A stretch of DNA of 13,803 nt from Methanobacteriota archaeon (GTDB lineage Archaea > Altiarchaeota > Altiarchaeia > IMC4 > QMZM01). Location: the NCBI GenBank assembly GCA_903930485.1, contig CAIYYO010000019.1, forward strand, positions 1 through 13,803, given 5' to 3'. Every line of letters starts with the position of its first letter. The stretch's first letter is position 1. Of the stretch, positions 1-8,230 are shown in pieces. The notes under the pieces were generated by a model. It was not told the DNA's origin. It worked only from the letters and a program-made list of their open reading frames with translations, and made no database searches. The position numbers and the translations under genes were made by a program.

Positions 1-3000
1 ATGGGAAATTATAACGAGCTCTGCGACCTCTCTTTCTTCGACTGCGCGGATCTTTTCCGCGACTTTGAGCTGAGCGTAGACCTTTTCTTCCATGCTGCCC
101 AGTTTAACGTATCGCGTCTGCAACACGGAGCCTGTGACGTCGCGCGTGTCGTGCGTGAATAATAGGCCGCTGTAGGGGTCTTTGTCGAGAAGCCATGCGA
201 CTATTCCTATCTTCACATCCGACGGGCTTTTGCCTGCCAGGGCGGCTTCGTAGAATTCCAGGGGGTAGTGGTCGACTATCTCCATCTTGTGGGCTTCGTC
301 GTCGACTTCTTTCGGGTCGAGGAGCGTGCTCACGACAAGGGGCGCGTCCATCTTGCCGCCTCTTCTCTCCGGGAGGTATTTTCGCGAGAAATTCAGGAGC
401 GTGTCCATGAGCAGCAATATCGCATCCTCGTCCCCGTCGCAGTTCCTCCTCTTCGCCGCGTGCCAGAACGGGTGGGCGAATCCCACATTCGCGTTCGTGA
501 AGCCGACTATCCTTCCGACTATCCCGGCTGAAGTGTGGGGCGCGAGGCCCAGGACCAGTTGCCCGAGGAGGTCTTCCTTGGTCTCTGCTTTGTAGTAAGG
601 CGGCATATTGTAGAATTTCTGCAGAAGCTCGTCTACGAACTTCGTAGACCGTATCATGTACTCTATTCCCCCAGCTGGGAGTATAATGTCCTGCACCATG
701 AGCTCGACGACTTGGTCCTCGTTTGTAAGTTCGTTGCCAAGGTAATCTCTTAAATATCCCAGCCTCCGGAGCCTCTCGACGCTGACGGACATCTCCCTGG
801 GCCTGAAATGCGTCAATGGGACGTCGGTCGTGTCGAATCGGATCGTCCCGTCCTTGAAGACGTAGACCTTGTTCCTGGCCCGAAGGATGCCTTTCTCCAG
901 GGGTTCCGGTATCTTGAATTCGGATATCATTCCCTGGACGCCTTTGACTTCGGTAGAGCCTATGCCCGTTACGTCGATAGCCCTCTTCCATAAATCTTTT
1001 AGATTAATGTCCCTGTTCTCGGAGTGTTTGGTACGCCCCTTGCAGCTCGGGCAATTATCCCTTTCCGTGACGATGCCGCAGACCGGGCAGATCTTTTTCA
1101 TAACTGCTGTTTTCCCGCAGCCCGGGCACGTGGTAGAAGACATTATGAGGTGGCAGTCAGGGCACTCGTATCTTGCGATGTTGACTGAGATGGTGGGGTT
1201 TTCGGCGGCCGTGTTTATGCTCCTTTCTTTTCCTCCGTAGAATCCTATGGGGAACAACGAGTGAACCGCCGGCTCCATCTTCCTCTCCTTGGCCTTCTCG
1301 GGCCTGCCCATGCGCGCGCCTATGTATGTTCCTATCTTCGGACGGAGTTTTACTTTCGCGCATGCTTTTAGGACTTCGAGGCCGCATGCTTTCGGTTCAA
1401 GGTCCTTGGTCTTGTCCAAAAATTCTTCCAGACAGAAGTTCGAGCCATCGTATAATCCGAGGGAATACAGGAGAGGAAGGTATTCGGCGATTACGACGTT
1501 TCCGTCTGCAACGGTATGCTGAATACAGAGCAGCTCGAGGACCCTTTTAGCCTCAGCGTTGTCGTTCTTCAGGATCAGACCCGCATCCTCGATCTTTCCC
1601 GTAGACAGCCATGCAGCGAGGGTTCGGAGGTCTTTGACCGAGACGTCTTCGTAGTGATAGGTATATCTCGGATGAAGGGGTGTCCTTGTTTCAAGGGATA
1701 TCTTTACTGCATCCTCCGGGCTTGATATCTCGCCCGTGAATCCTGCAGCCGCAGCTTCCTGCTTCCACCATTCCTCGCAGTATCCTGCAGGGAGCAGATA
1801 TGTATTCGTCTGGAGGAAATCGCCGTAGCTGACCAGTATGTCTCCGAGGAACAATATCTCCTCGACGTCGGGGTTGATCTCCTTAGCGTGAACCGGGTCC
1901 GTGACCCTCAGGACCGACCCGTTCTTTAATTTGACTACCGGGGGCTCGATGCTGTCACAAACAGTTATCACGCAGCCCTTTCCAGGCCTTTCGACCTTGA
2001 GCTGCGTCCCTGTGGCAATGAACTCGTCAAGAAGGACCGTGGCCGCCGAGTGCACGGATTTCGCAGCGATGCCCGACGTTCTGGATCTCCCATACCTGAG
2101 CCTGAAGCCGCCCTTGGAGCCCGGGGCCGCGAAGATAGGCCGCCCGCCGACGACTTCTGCCATGACACCCTTCGTAGGCTTGTAGTCGAGGTCCTTCTTC
2201 GCGTTAGGGTCGATCTTCTTTCCCTTGACGCTCTCTATCTGCGAGAGCCAGCTCCAGTCCAGGCCCATCTCCTTGGAGTTCTTCATCAGCTTCTTGGCTT
2301 TCTGGGCTATGCCTTCCGCTATAACAAGGCACATGCCGCCCCGTATCCTGTTGGTCTCAACCCTTGCAAGGTCCCTGTGAACCGAAACCTCCCTTTCCTC
2401 GGTCGGGTCCCCGTCCACGCATATCGGGACGTGGCTGATAATGGTCCTGATGTCTTCTTCAGGCGGGATGTACTGGAGCCTCGTCACCCTCCCGTGATAG
2501 ATCCTGATCTCTTCAAGCACCCTCTCTATTTCATCGTTGGTGGGGCGGTATCCGGCGAGGCCAAGCTCTTTGCTGACGTAATCGGCGATGACGACGGCCA
2601 TCCCCTGGGCCGTGCCGCCGGCGCTCCTTATCGGTCCCGAGAAATAGACGCTCAAATAATCCGAGCCGTCGGGATTGGTCTTTAGCGAGACCTTCGCGAT
2701 GCCTTCGATAGGCGCGGCCACGACGCCTTCGGTAATTATCGCAAGAGAAGTCCTAAGCGCCTGTTCAATCCTTGCCTCCTTCTGCTCCTTGGGAAGGTTC
2801 TTAGCGTCCCCGAGTATCTCCTTGATGAGCTGGACAAGGTTCTCCCTGCCTACAGTCCTGATCCTTTCCGCAATTCCGGGCGGGCCTACGAGTCCTTCAA
2901 CCCGCGCAGCGAGATCCCCTGCCGGAAAGGCTTCTACTATGTTGTCCGGATCCCTTCCAAGGGCCCGGGCCTGTCTCGAGATGGCATAGGCTTCTTCTAT

Positions 3001-3039
3001 CCTTGCTTTGAGGTTTATGAAATAAGGCGAGTCTTTCAT
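1..3039 (-). CDS. polC: DNA polymerase D (Pol II) large catalytic subunit DP2, 3' end cut by window edge
   Basis: This is the DNA-synthesising subunit of the heterodimeric archaeal replicative polymerase PolD. The reading frame is open for all 1013 codons from the ATG at 3039 to base 1 with no stop, so the gene continues off the window. DP2 proteins are usually about 1100-1260 residues, so roughly the last 100 or more are missing. Visible landmarks in order are the N-terminal glycine-rich GPIRSAGGTAQGM motif, four CxxC zinc knuckles (Cys 626/629, 638/641, 651/654, 663/666), and the catalytic NCDGDED motif at residues 866-872 (bases 424-444), with D868 and D870 as the expected metal-binding aspartates. 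The in-window end matches the conserved stretch after the active site (SMEEKVYAQL, then EKIRAVEE). No intein interrupts NCDGDED, a known intein site in Pyrococcus. The start follows the DP1 stop by 2 nt and has a GGAG ribosome-binding site inside the end of DP1, so translation is probably coupled. Confidence 0.96.
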   Translation of the reverse strand, partial: MKDSPYFINLKARIEEAYAISRQARALGRDPDNIVEAFPAGDLAARVEGLVGPPGIAERIRTVGRENLVQLIKEILGDAKNLPKEQKEARIEQALRTSLAIITEGVVAAPIEGIAKVSLKTNPDGSDYLSVYFSGPIRSAGGTAQGMAVVIADYVSKELGLAGYRPTNDEIERVLEEIRIYHGRVTRLQYIPPEEDIRTIISHVPICVDGDPTEEREVSVHRDLARVETNRIRGGMCLVIAEGIAQKAKKLMKNSKEMGLDWSWLSQIESVKGKKIDPNAKKDLDYKPTKGVMAEVVGGRPIFAAPGSKGGFRLRYGRSRTSGIAAKSVHSAATVLLDEFIATGTQLKVERPGKGCVITVCDSIEPPVVKLKNGSVLRVTDPVHAKEINPDVEEILFLGDILVSYGDFLQTNTYLLPAGYCEEWWKQEAAAAGFTGEISSPEDAVKISLETRTPLHPRYTYHYEDVSVKDLRTLAAWLSTGKIEDAGLILKNDNAEAKRVLELLCIQHTVADGNVVIAEYLPLLYSLGLYDGSNFCLEEFLDKTKDLEPKACGLEVLKACAKVKLRPKIGTYIGARMGRPEKAKERKMEPAVHSLFPIGFYGGKERSINTAAENPTISVNIARYECPDCHLIMSSTTCPGCGKTAVMKKICPVCGIVTERDNCPSCKGRTKHSENRDINLKDLWKRAIDVTGIGSTEVKGVQGMISEFKIPEPLEKGILRARNKVYVFKDGTIRFDTTDVPLTHFRPREMSVSVERLRRLGYLRDYLGNELTNEDQVVELMVQDIILPAGGIEYMIRSTKFVDELLQKFYNMPPYYKAETKEDLLGQLVLGLAPHTSAGIVGRIVGFTNANVGFAHPFWHAAKRRNCDGDEDAILLLMDTLLNFSRKYLPERRGGKMDAPLVVSTLLDPKEVDDEAHKMEIVDHYPLEFYEAALAGKSPSDVKIGIVAWLLDKDPYSGLLFTHDTRDVTGSVLQTRYVKLGSMEEKVYAQLKVAEKIRAVEEREVAELVIISH

Positions 3040-3041
3040 AT

Positions 3042-4655
3042 TTATTCTCCGAAGTGCTTGACCGATACTTCGTGGGTTTGCAAATTGATTATGGGAACCC
3101 GCGCCGGGGTCGGCATGTGGCCGAGCTCTTCCTGGTATTTCGTACGCCCCTGCCAGGTTCCTGAATTGATCACTCTCACGCCCCTGTAGTTCGCATAGCC
3201 GTTTGTGTGGACGTGCCCGGCGTGGAACACATCCGGTATGTCCCTTATAACCATATAGTCCTTCCTGTCCGGCGACAAGGAGTCGTTCCCATACATGGGT
3301 GCGAGATGGCGTTTTTTCAGGTACTCGATCATCGTGGTCTCGGGCCTGGAATAGCTGCAGCCTGAAAGGTTCCCTATCATCGTATCCATGGAGGTCCCGT
3401 GATACAAAAGGAACTTTACCGTGTTCAACGTGAGGCCCACTGGATTGCCCGTGACGTGCACGTTGTCTAGGTCGAATAGTCTCCCGCCAATGTCTTTCGC
3501 AAGCATCGGCTGAGGCTCGGCTTTACGTACGGCGTCGTGGTTGCCCATCGCAAGGACTATCTCGATATAATCCGGGACCTTTTCGAGAAGCGTTGCCAGG
3601 AAGTCGTACTGTTTGAATATGTCCGGTATCGTCAGCTCCTTCTCTTGCCCGGGGTAGATGCCTATGCCGTCCACCAGGTCGCCTGCGACGAGGATGTATT
3701 TTATCTTGTCCACGACGTCGTCGTTGTCTCCTTTAAAGCTTAGCCAGTCGATGAAATTGTTGAATTCCTTTTCCAGGAACAGGTTGCTTCCGACGTGGAT
3801 GTCCGAGATCAGGACCGCGCAGACAGGCTCCTCGCTGTAATTAGCCTTATGATTTATCGGAAGCTCGGGCTCCACTATCTCGGATGCGATGAAGAAATCG
3901 TTAGCAAGCTTCCCCTGGAGGCCGATGACCTCGTCGGCGAGCACCCTTGCGTATAATGCGTTCAGAGCATCGTTGTCTTTCGGGATCATCACGGTAAGTT
4001 CCCCGGTCGGGTCTTCGACTTCCAGGAACCTGAAACCCTTCTTGCTCTCCCTCTTCTCCTTGACCATCACGACGCACGAGGAAACCTCGCCCCTGTGCTT
4101 CTTCACGATCTCGATCGGCACGGCTCCGAGAAAGCTGTCCCTGTTCCTGACGATGTCGCGCAGGCTCTCGTATCTCTCGTTGAAGTACCCTATGAAGTCT
4201 TCAAGCTTGCCCTCGCAGGTGGATTTATCAGTTACGTCGGAGTCTTTCAGGATATTCAGGCCCGAAGGAAGCTCTTTGGCAAGTATCCGCCTGACTGGCC
4301 GCGACACGACGACCTTGTCTAACTCCCTGATTTCCTTTGGAGCGATCAAGTCGATGCCCGCGTTCCAGGTGTCGGGAAGGGGGGCCTGTACCGGCTCCGG
4401 AACGGTTATCTGCGGCCCGATCGTAGGCGGCTGGTAGACGGACACTGGGCTTAAGCCCGGCGTAGCGTAGCCTTCGGACACGAACTCGGCAAGGAACTCG
4501 TTACTGATCAGCCACTGATTTTTCTCCTTCGCGCAGACGATGACCTTGTCGACGTCGAGGCAGTGGGTTATGATCCTTTCGAAAGCGTGGCTCGTCAAAA
4601 GCACGTCGTTCTCGGCGAATCTCCTAACGATCTCTTCCTTCCTCTTCTGAACCAC
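3042..4655 (-). CDS. polB: DNA polymerase D (Pol II) small subunit DP1, proofreading exonuclease
   Basis: This 537-residue protein is the partner of DP2 and supplies the Mre11-like 3'-5' exonuclease and the scaffold of PolD. A short N-terminal region is followed by a linker, an OB-fold-like segment around residues 170-265 and a calcineurin-type phosphoesterase domain from about 275 to the end. All metal-binding motifs are present: DIH (D285, H287), GDLVDG (D326), GNHD (N372, H373), YHGTS (H419) and HAGHVH (H481, H483). Unlike eukaryotic B-subunits, which have lost these residues, it should be an active nuclease. The start is a GTG. The nearest AGG lies only 3 nt upstream and a GGGG lies 11 nt upstream, so neither is an ideal ribosome-binding site, but no in-frame ATG fits the family N-terminus better. 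It lies 16 nt after serA and 2 nt before DP2, which supports cotranscription. Confidence 0.97.
   Translation of the reverse strand: MVQKRKEEIVRRFAENDVLLTSHAFERIITHCLDVDKVIVCAKEKNQWLISNEFLAEFVSEGYATPGLSPVSVYQPPTIGPQITVPEPVQAPLPDTWNAGIDLIAPKEIRELDKVVVSRPVRRILAKELPSGLNILKDSDVTDKSTCEGKLEDFIGYFNERYESLRDIVRNRDSFLGAVPIEIVKKHRGEVSSCVVMVKEKRESKKGFRFLEVEDPTGELTVMIPKDNDALNALYARVLADEVIGLQGKLANDFFIASEIVEPELPINHKANYSEEPVCAVLISDIHVGSNLFLEKEFNNFIDWLSFKGDNDDVVDKIKYILVAGDLVDGIGIYPGQEKELTIPDIFKQYDFLATLLEKVPDYIEIVLAMGNHDAVRKAEPQPMLAKDIGGRLFDLDNVHVTGNPVGLTLNTVKFLLYHGTSMDTMIGNLSGCSYSRPETTMIEYLKKRHLAPMYGNDSLSPDRKDYMVIRDIPDVFHAGHVHTNGYANYRGVRVINSGTWQGRTKYQEELGHMPTPARVPIINLQTHEVSVKHFGE
3047..3050 (-). promoter_or_regulatory. 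Ribosome-binding site of DP2 inside the DP1 coding end
   Basis: On the minus strand the bases read GGAGAATAAATATG: a GGAG Shine-Dalgarno element, the DP1 TAA stop, two bases, then the DP2 ATG, with 7 nt between GGAG and the start. This arrangement fixes the DP2 start and predicts that ribosomes finishing DP1 feed DP2, which suits an obligate heterodimer. Confidence 0.7.
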
Positions 4656-4671
4656 TTTCCTAAAAGCCCCT

Positions 4672-5592
4672 TCACTTATTCATGAAAAAATCCTTGATCT
4701 TCTCGACCACGACGGTCCCGGCCGAGATCTGCGCCTCTTCGGTGGAGGCGCCGAGGTGCGGGGTCAGCACGATGTTGTCCAGGTCTTTGAACGGGACGTT
4801 CGTCGGAGGCTCTGATTCGAATACGTCCAATACCGCGCCTCTGATGACGTTGTCTTTTAGGGCGTCGTATAGCGCTTTCTCATTCACTATGCCGCCGCGG
4901 GCTATGTTTATCACCACTGAGGATTTCTTCATCGAGGCCAGCTCTTTTGCACCTATGAGATTCCTCGTCTTGTCCGTCAATGGAACGTGTATCGTCACGA
5001 CGTCGCAATGCTTTAGGAGGTCTTCCAAGTGCTTCTGGTACTTTACCCCGTATTCGGCGGTGCTTTCCTCTTTGATATTGGGGTCGAAGACCTGCAGGTG
5101 CATGCCGAAAGCTTTGGCCCGCAAGGCGACCTCCCTGCCGATCCGCCCGAAGCCGATGATCCCAAGTGTCTTTCCGTATGCTTCGCTTCCTTCGAACCTG
5201 CTCCTCTCCCATTTCCCGCTCCTCATCGAGTGGTGAGCGTGTACTATCTTCCTGTTGAGCGACAGGAGTCCTCCGAATACGAGCTCTGCTACTGCGACGG
5301 TGCTGGCCTCCGGCGAGTTGACTACGAGAATCCCTTTCCGGGAGGCGGCGTCTACGTCTATGTTGTCCAAACCGACCCCGGCCCTTCCGATGACTTTGAG
5401 GTTCTTTCCGGCATCGATGACCTCTTTCGTGACCTTCGTCGCACTCCTTACGACCAGGGCGTCAAATCCGGATATCTTCTTGATAAGGTCCGGCTGGGCA
5501 AGGCCGGCATCGACCGTGACGTCGGCAAAAGAGGCAGCAAGGTCCAGTGCGTTCTTGTGTATCTTCTCGGTGAACAAAATCTTCGGCTTCAT
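4672..5592 (-). CDS. serA: D-3-phosphoglycerate dehydrogenase, short form without ACT domain
   Basis: This cytosolic enzyme would oxidise 3-phosphoglycerate to 3-phosphohydroxypyruvate with NAD+, the first step of the phosphorylated serine pathway. From the chosen start it is 306 residues, the size of the short archaeal SerA without a C-terminal ACT regulatory domain. Visible motifs are VVRSATKVT near residue 48, GRAGVGLDNIDV at 69-80, the Rossmann loop GFGRIG at 147-152 with the usual acidic residue after the next strand (FDP, D170), and the catalytic triad R232 (ARGG), E261 (FESEP) and H279 (TPHLG). An in-frame ATG at 5625 would add 11 residues, but the protein from 5592 begins MKPKILFTEK like other SerA proteins, and a TTTTATTT element lies 26 nt upstream of it. 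Another D-2-hydroxyacid dehydrogenase specificity is possible, but the motifs favour SerA. It is the first gene of the tight serA-polB-polC cluster. Confidence 0.9.
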   Translation of the reverse strand: MKPKILFTEKIHKNALDLAASFADVTVDAGLAQPDLIKKISGFDALVVRSATKVTKEVIDAGKNLKVIGRAGVGLDNIDVDAASRKGILVVNSPEASTVAVAELVFGGLLSLNRKIVHAHHSMRSGKWERSRFEGSEAYGKTLGIIGFGRIGREVALRAKAFGMHLQVFDPNIKEESTAEYGVKYQKHLEDLLKHCDVVTIHVPLTDKTRNLIGAKELASMKKSSVVINIARGGIVNEKALYDALKDNVIRGAVLDVFESEPPTNVPFKDLDNIVLTPHLGASTEEAQISAGTVVVEKIKDFFMNK

Positions 5593-5614
5593 ACCATAGA
5601 TATAAGTAGAACGG

Positions 5615-5622
5615 AAATAAAA
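5615..5622 (-). promoter_or_regulatory. Possible TATA box for a leaderless serA transcript
   Basis: The minus-strand element TTTTATTT is centred about 26 nt upstream of the preferred serA ATG at 5592, the distance expected for an archaeal TATA box of a leaderless mRNA. No Shine-Dalgarno sequence precedes that ATG. If real, it would drive serA-polB-polC separately from the upstream small membrane gene. AT-rich octamers are common, so support is modest. Confidence 0.4.
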
Positions 5623-5637
5623 CATGCGGGGGAAAAG

Positions 5638-5922
5638 CTACAGGTAGCCTTCCTCTCTCAGGTAATCGTTGACGGACTGGGGCATTATGTTCAGCTCGGT
5701 GTTGGAATGAAGGGAGACGACGGTAAGTGAAAGAGTCGCCACGATGAAGATTATCAGGAGCATGACCAGCAAAGGCAGAATAAAATAGAAACTGTAAAGC
5801 ACAGAGATCACGTCCGCGAACCGGATCATGACGAGAACGCTGGCCATTGATATCAGTACCACTGCCAGGAACGTAACGATAGTCAAGACCTTCAGGGAAA
5901 GTATCATAGCTTTTGTGTCCAT
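5638..5922 (-). CDS. Small two-helix membrane protein, function unknown
   Basis: This 94-residue protein is not recognised. It has two long hydrophobic segments, roughly residues 7-33 and 42-70, joined by a short turn containing RFAD. A hydrophilic C-terminal tail of about 24 residues (from HSNTELN to the terminal EEGYL) contains acidic residues. There is no Cys or His cluster, no catalytic motif and no obvious signal peptidase site, so a small integral membrane protein is all that can be said. It starts in the divergent promoter region shared with the 747-residue Cys-rich protein and ends 45 nt before serA on the same strand. Its start lacks a Shine-Dalgarno sequence but has an AT-rich TATTATAT element about 25 nt upstream, which fits leaderless expression. 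The lack of long competing frames here and the ordered two-helix pattern support a real gene. Confidence 0.7.
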   Translation of the reverse strand: MDTKAMILSLKVLTIVTFLAVVLISMASVLVMIRFADVISVLYSFYFILPLLVMLLIIFIVATLSLTVVSLHSNTELNIMPQSVNDYLREEGYL

Positions 5923-5977
5923 CTTAGGCTTTTAGATAATTACATATAATAACAATCGAGTATAAATCCTTTAAAAG
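5923..5977. promoter_or_regulatory. Divergent promoter region with AT-rich TATA-like elements
   Basis: Only 55 bp separate the starts of two diverging genes, and neither start has a Shine-Dalgarno sequence. The near-symmetrical AT block at 5941-5952 reads ATATAATAA on the plus strand and TTATTATAT on the minus strand. Its centre lies about 31 nt from the plus-strand ATG at 5978 and about 25 nt from the minus-strand ATG at 5922, so one element could serve both leaderless transcripts. A second TATAAATC at 5961-5968 is too close to the ATG at 5978 to drive it. Read in reverse (GATTTATA) it would give a leader of about 16 nt for the minus gene. Confidence 0.55.
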
Positions 5978-8221
5978 ATGAAGAAGAAAACCAAAGGGAC
6001 TCTTTTCTACACCATTATAGGCCTCATGGTCATCGCCCTGGTTGCCGTTATATCCTTACACCTTCTACGCACCACCTATAATCCCTCCAAAGCCGACGAC
6101 GTCCACCTGCAGCGGTTCAACGACGCTGTATACAGGACGCAGGCCGAGATGCAGACCCTCGTACGCTACTCCGAGTATCCTGCCGTCTGGAAAGCCGGAC
6201 ACTCGATAGGCCCGGACGGGATAAACACCTATCTCACCGACTCAGACGGGAGAAAAAAGCTCAAAGAAGACCTGACAAAAGACCTGACCGAAAACCTGAA
6301 CCAGGAGATGAAAGCGCGATCCATCTCCAACGCCTCGACTTATTACGTCCTGCCTGCGGGCGACGTCAACGTCACGGTAAGCGAGATAAAACAGAGAGAC
6401 GTCAGCCTCAATGAAACGGACGACGGGCTGCTTGCGACCGTGCAGGCTCATATGTCTTCCGAATACGGGGACTACAAATATGACCAGACGTTGAACGTTT
6501 CGGCCGAAGTCCCTGCTAGGATATTCCAGATGTACGACAAGGCGAAGCTGTTCCATGACAACTACGCACGGGTGCAGGACTATGCGACCGCTCTTCTCTA
6601 CTTCAGAGCCTACTCCAACGCCTACTTCTTCAGACGGAACAGCATGTGCGGCCCCTACCTGAAAGAGGGATACGTATCCTATGACCCCCTCCAGACCTTC
6701 CTGTCCGGCGACCTGTCGGCCCTGAACGATACTAAACTTCCCGACGATGTGACTGACGTGGGCGCCATACCTCTCGCATTGTGGCTCCACGAGTGGAGCA
6801 CCACCGGAGAGCCGGATTTCCTGCCGCCGGGATACGACATGCCGACAGAAAAAACACAGGCATTCGGCGACGCTTTCAAAAAAGCCTCGACTGATCCCGA
6901 CTACGAGCGGAGGATGGACGGCCTGAGGAACCTATCCAAGGCGCTGACGGAAATGAAGGCCGAGAATGTTCAACGTAAACAGGAAGTTAGCGCCTGGCTG
7001 GACAAGTCCGACGGCTATTCGGCCCAGTCATGCTGCGAATTCAAGGCCTCGACCAAGCCTTTACTGGAAGAGGTCATTCCATGGATAGGGAGCGGCAAGG
7101 ATGACAGTGGAACAATACTGGATGTCGGGCAGGCCAATGGTGCAAGCGTCGACGGGATAAAGAACCAGATGAACCAATGGGATTTACTGAAGGCAGACTT
7201 CGAGGGAGACGTCTCGCATCTCGACATCATCTGCTCCACCGAATGCACTGGTTCAGGCGACTGCTCGTGCCCTGATGCGGAAGAGGGCTGCGATAAGCCG
7301 TCCTGCAAAAAGATAAGCTGCAGCAGCGGCGATGATTTTTACGATTGCTTGCCCGACGAGACCGGGAGCAGGAGCGAAAAAGTGACGTGCAAAGACGACG
7401 AAGGAAAAGAGACCACGGAGTCGGTGGAAGTCGATGTATGCGCGTGCAAATGCCACCCGGACGTGCGATTCGTTGAGAATGTGAGTGAAGATCTAACCGT
7501 CCTTAAAGGAGTTCTTGAAACGATGGGGAAAGAGATCGATGTAATGAAGAGCCAAGTCGACGGCATGCTCAAAGACGACCAGGGTCTCCAGGATTTCAAG
7601 GCCGAAGCAGGTTCCATTACGGACATCCCGGGCTCAAATTACGACCTCGTCGGTAGTGTGAATTACAACAGCGTAAGATATACTCAAAGCTTTGAGGCAA
7701 ATGCTTATTGCAATTATTATAAGCCCGGCAAGGCGGAAAAAAACGGCGGAGTCTGCGCGGACTGGGGTGAGTCCGTTACCCTCTACACTGCCCAGATTGC
7801 TGCAGCAGCCATGCTCGCCTACTACACCGGGGGGCCGGCTTCGCCTTTCGCCCAGCTGATAAAATACGCGGCGGAATCATTCCCAGCGGTGTACGATTAC
7901 GAAGGCAACTACACGATAAGCGAGGCCATAGTCGACGACAAAAACAGGGTGATGCCCCACAACCTATTCGCCGGAGACCGGGACCTCTACGGCTACAACA
8001 TTACTCCAAAGCTCTACAGTCACGCCGCGCCGGAATTTGTTATATACCAGAACCGTACTCTCACGGCAAGCTCTTCCACCCTCGGCAGGCTGCTACTATA
8101 CTTGGACATCCCGGAACTCGGCTTCGAATCCATAAAGAACGGCATAGCAAGCGATCAATGCAAAGGAGTATCGAACGGCGGCGAACCATGCGTTTACGGG
8201 AATGCCTGCCCGAATACCTGA
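5978..8221 (+). CDS. Large Cys-rich extracellular protein with N-terminal anchor or pilin-like signal; function unknown
   Basis: This 747-residue protein has a basic N-terminus (KKKTKG, residues 2-7) directly followed by one hydrophobic segment, residues 8-30, and then an entirely hydrophilic remainder. The pattern suits either an uncleaved membrane anchor or an archaeal type IV pilin (class III) signal cut after G7; the Glu usually found at mature position +5 is absent. The rest should lie outside the cell. It has 20 cysteines (an even number), 12 of them between residues 419 and 492 in a Lys/Asp/Ser-rich block beginning CSTEC and ending CACKC. A potentially helical stretch at about 495-545 follows, then a Tyr/Asn-rich C-terminal region ending CPNT. 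Several Asn-X-Ser/Thr sequons occur. No enzyme motif was found. Its stop is 9 bp from the convergent nreA stop. It could be a minor pilin or a surface adhesin; I do not recognise the family. Confidence 0.85.
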   Translation: MKKKTKGTLFYTIIGLMVIALVAVISLHLLRTTYNPSKADDVHLQRFNDAVYRTQAEMQTLVRYSEYPAVWKAGHSIGPDGINTYLTDSDGRKKLKEDLTKDLTENLNQEMKARSISNASTYYVLPAGDVNVTVSEIKQRDVSLNETDDGLLATVQAHMSSEYGDYKYDQTLNVSAEVPARIFQMYDKAKLFHDNYARVQDYATALLYFRAYSNAYFFRRNSMCGPYLKEGYVSYDPLQTFLSGDLSALNDTKLPDDVTDVGAIPLALWLHEWSTTGEPDFLPPGYDMPTEKTQAFGDAFKKASTDPDYERRMDGLRNLSKALTEMKAENVQRKQEVSAWLDKSDGYSAQSCCEFKASTKPLLEEVIPWIGSGKDDSGTILDVGQANGASVDGIKNQMNQWDLLKADFEGDVSHLDIICSTECTGSGDCSCPDAEEGCDKPSCKKISCSSGDDFYDCLPDETGSRSEKVTCKDDEGKETTESVEVDVCACKCHPDVRFVENVSEDLTVLKGVLETMGKEIDVMKSQVDGMLKDDQGLQDFKAEAGSITDIPGSNYDLVGSVNYNSVRYTQSFEANAYCNYYKPGKAEKNGGVCADWGESVTLYTAQIAAAAMLAYYTGGPASPFAQLIKYAAESFPAVYDYEGNYTISEAIVDDKNRVMPHNLFAGDRDLYGYNITPKLYSHAAPEFVIYQNRTLTASSSTLGRLLLYLDIPELGFESIKNGIASDQCKGVSNGGEPCVYGNACPNT

Positions 8222-8230
8222 ACCCCCTGC

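Noticed and set aside
104..991. A 295-codon open frame on the minus strand
   Set aside because: It overlaps the DP2 gene in another frame. It is very rich in Arg, Gly and Pro without motifs, while the DP2 frame carries the catalytic and zinc motifs.
2050..2685. A 211-codon open frame on the plus strand
   Set aside because: It is antisense to the conserved N-terminal part of DP2 and shows no family resemblance.
5623..5625. ATG at 5625 as the serA start
   Set aside because: It adds 11 residues not seen in the family, has no Shine-Dalgarno sequence, and overlaps the presumed TATA element of the start at 5592.
5961..5968. TATAAATC as the promoter of the gene starting at 5978
   Set aside because: It lies only about 14 nt before the ATG, so transcription would start inside the coding region; the upstream AT block fits better.
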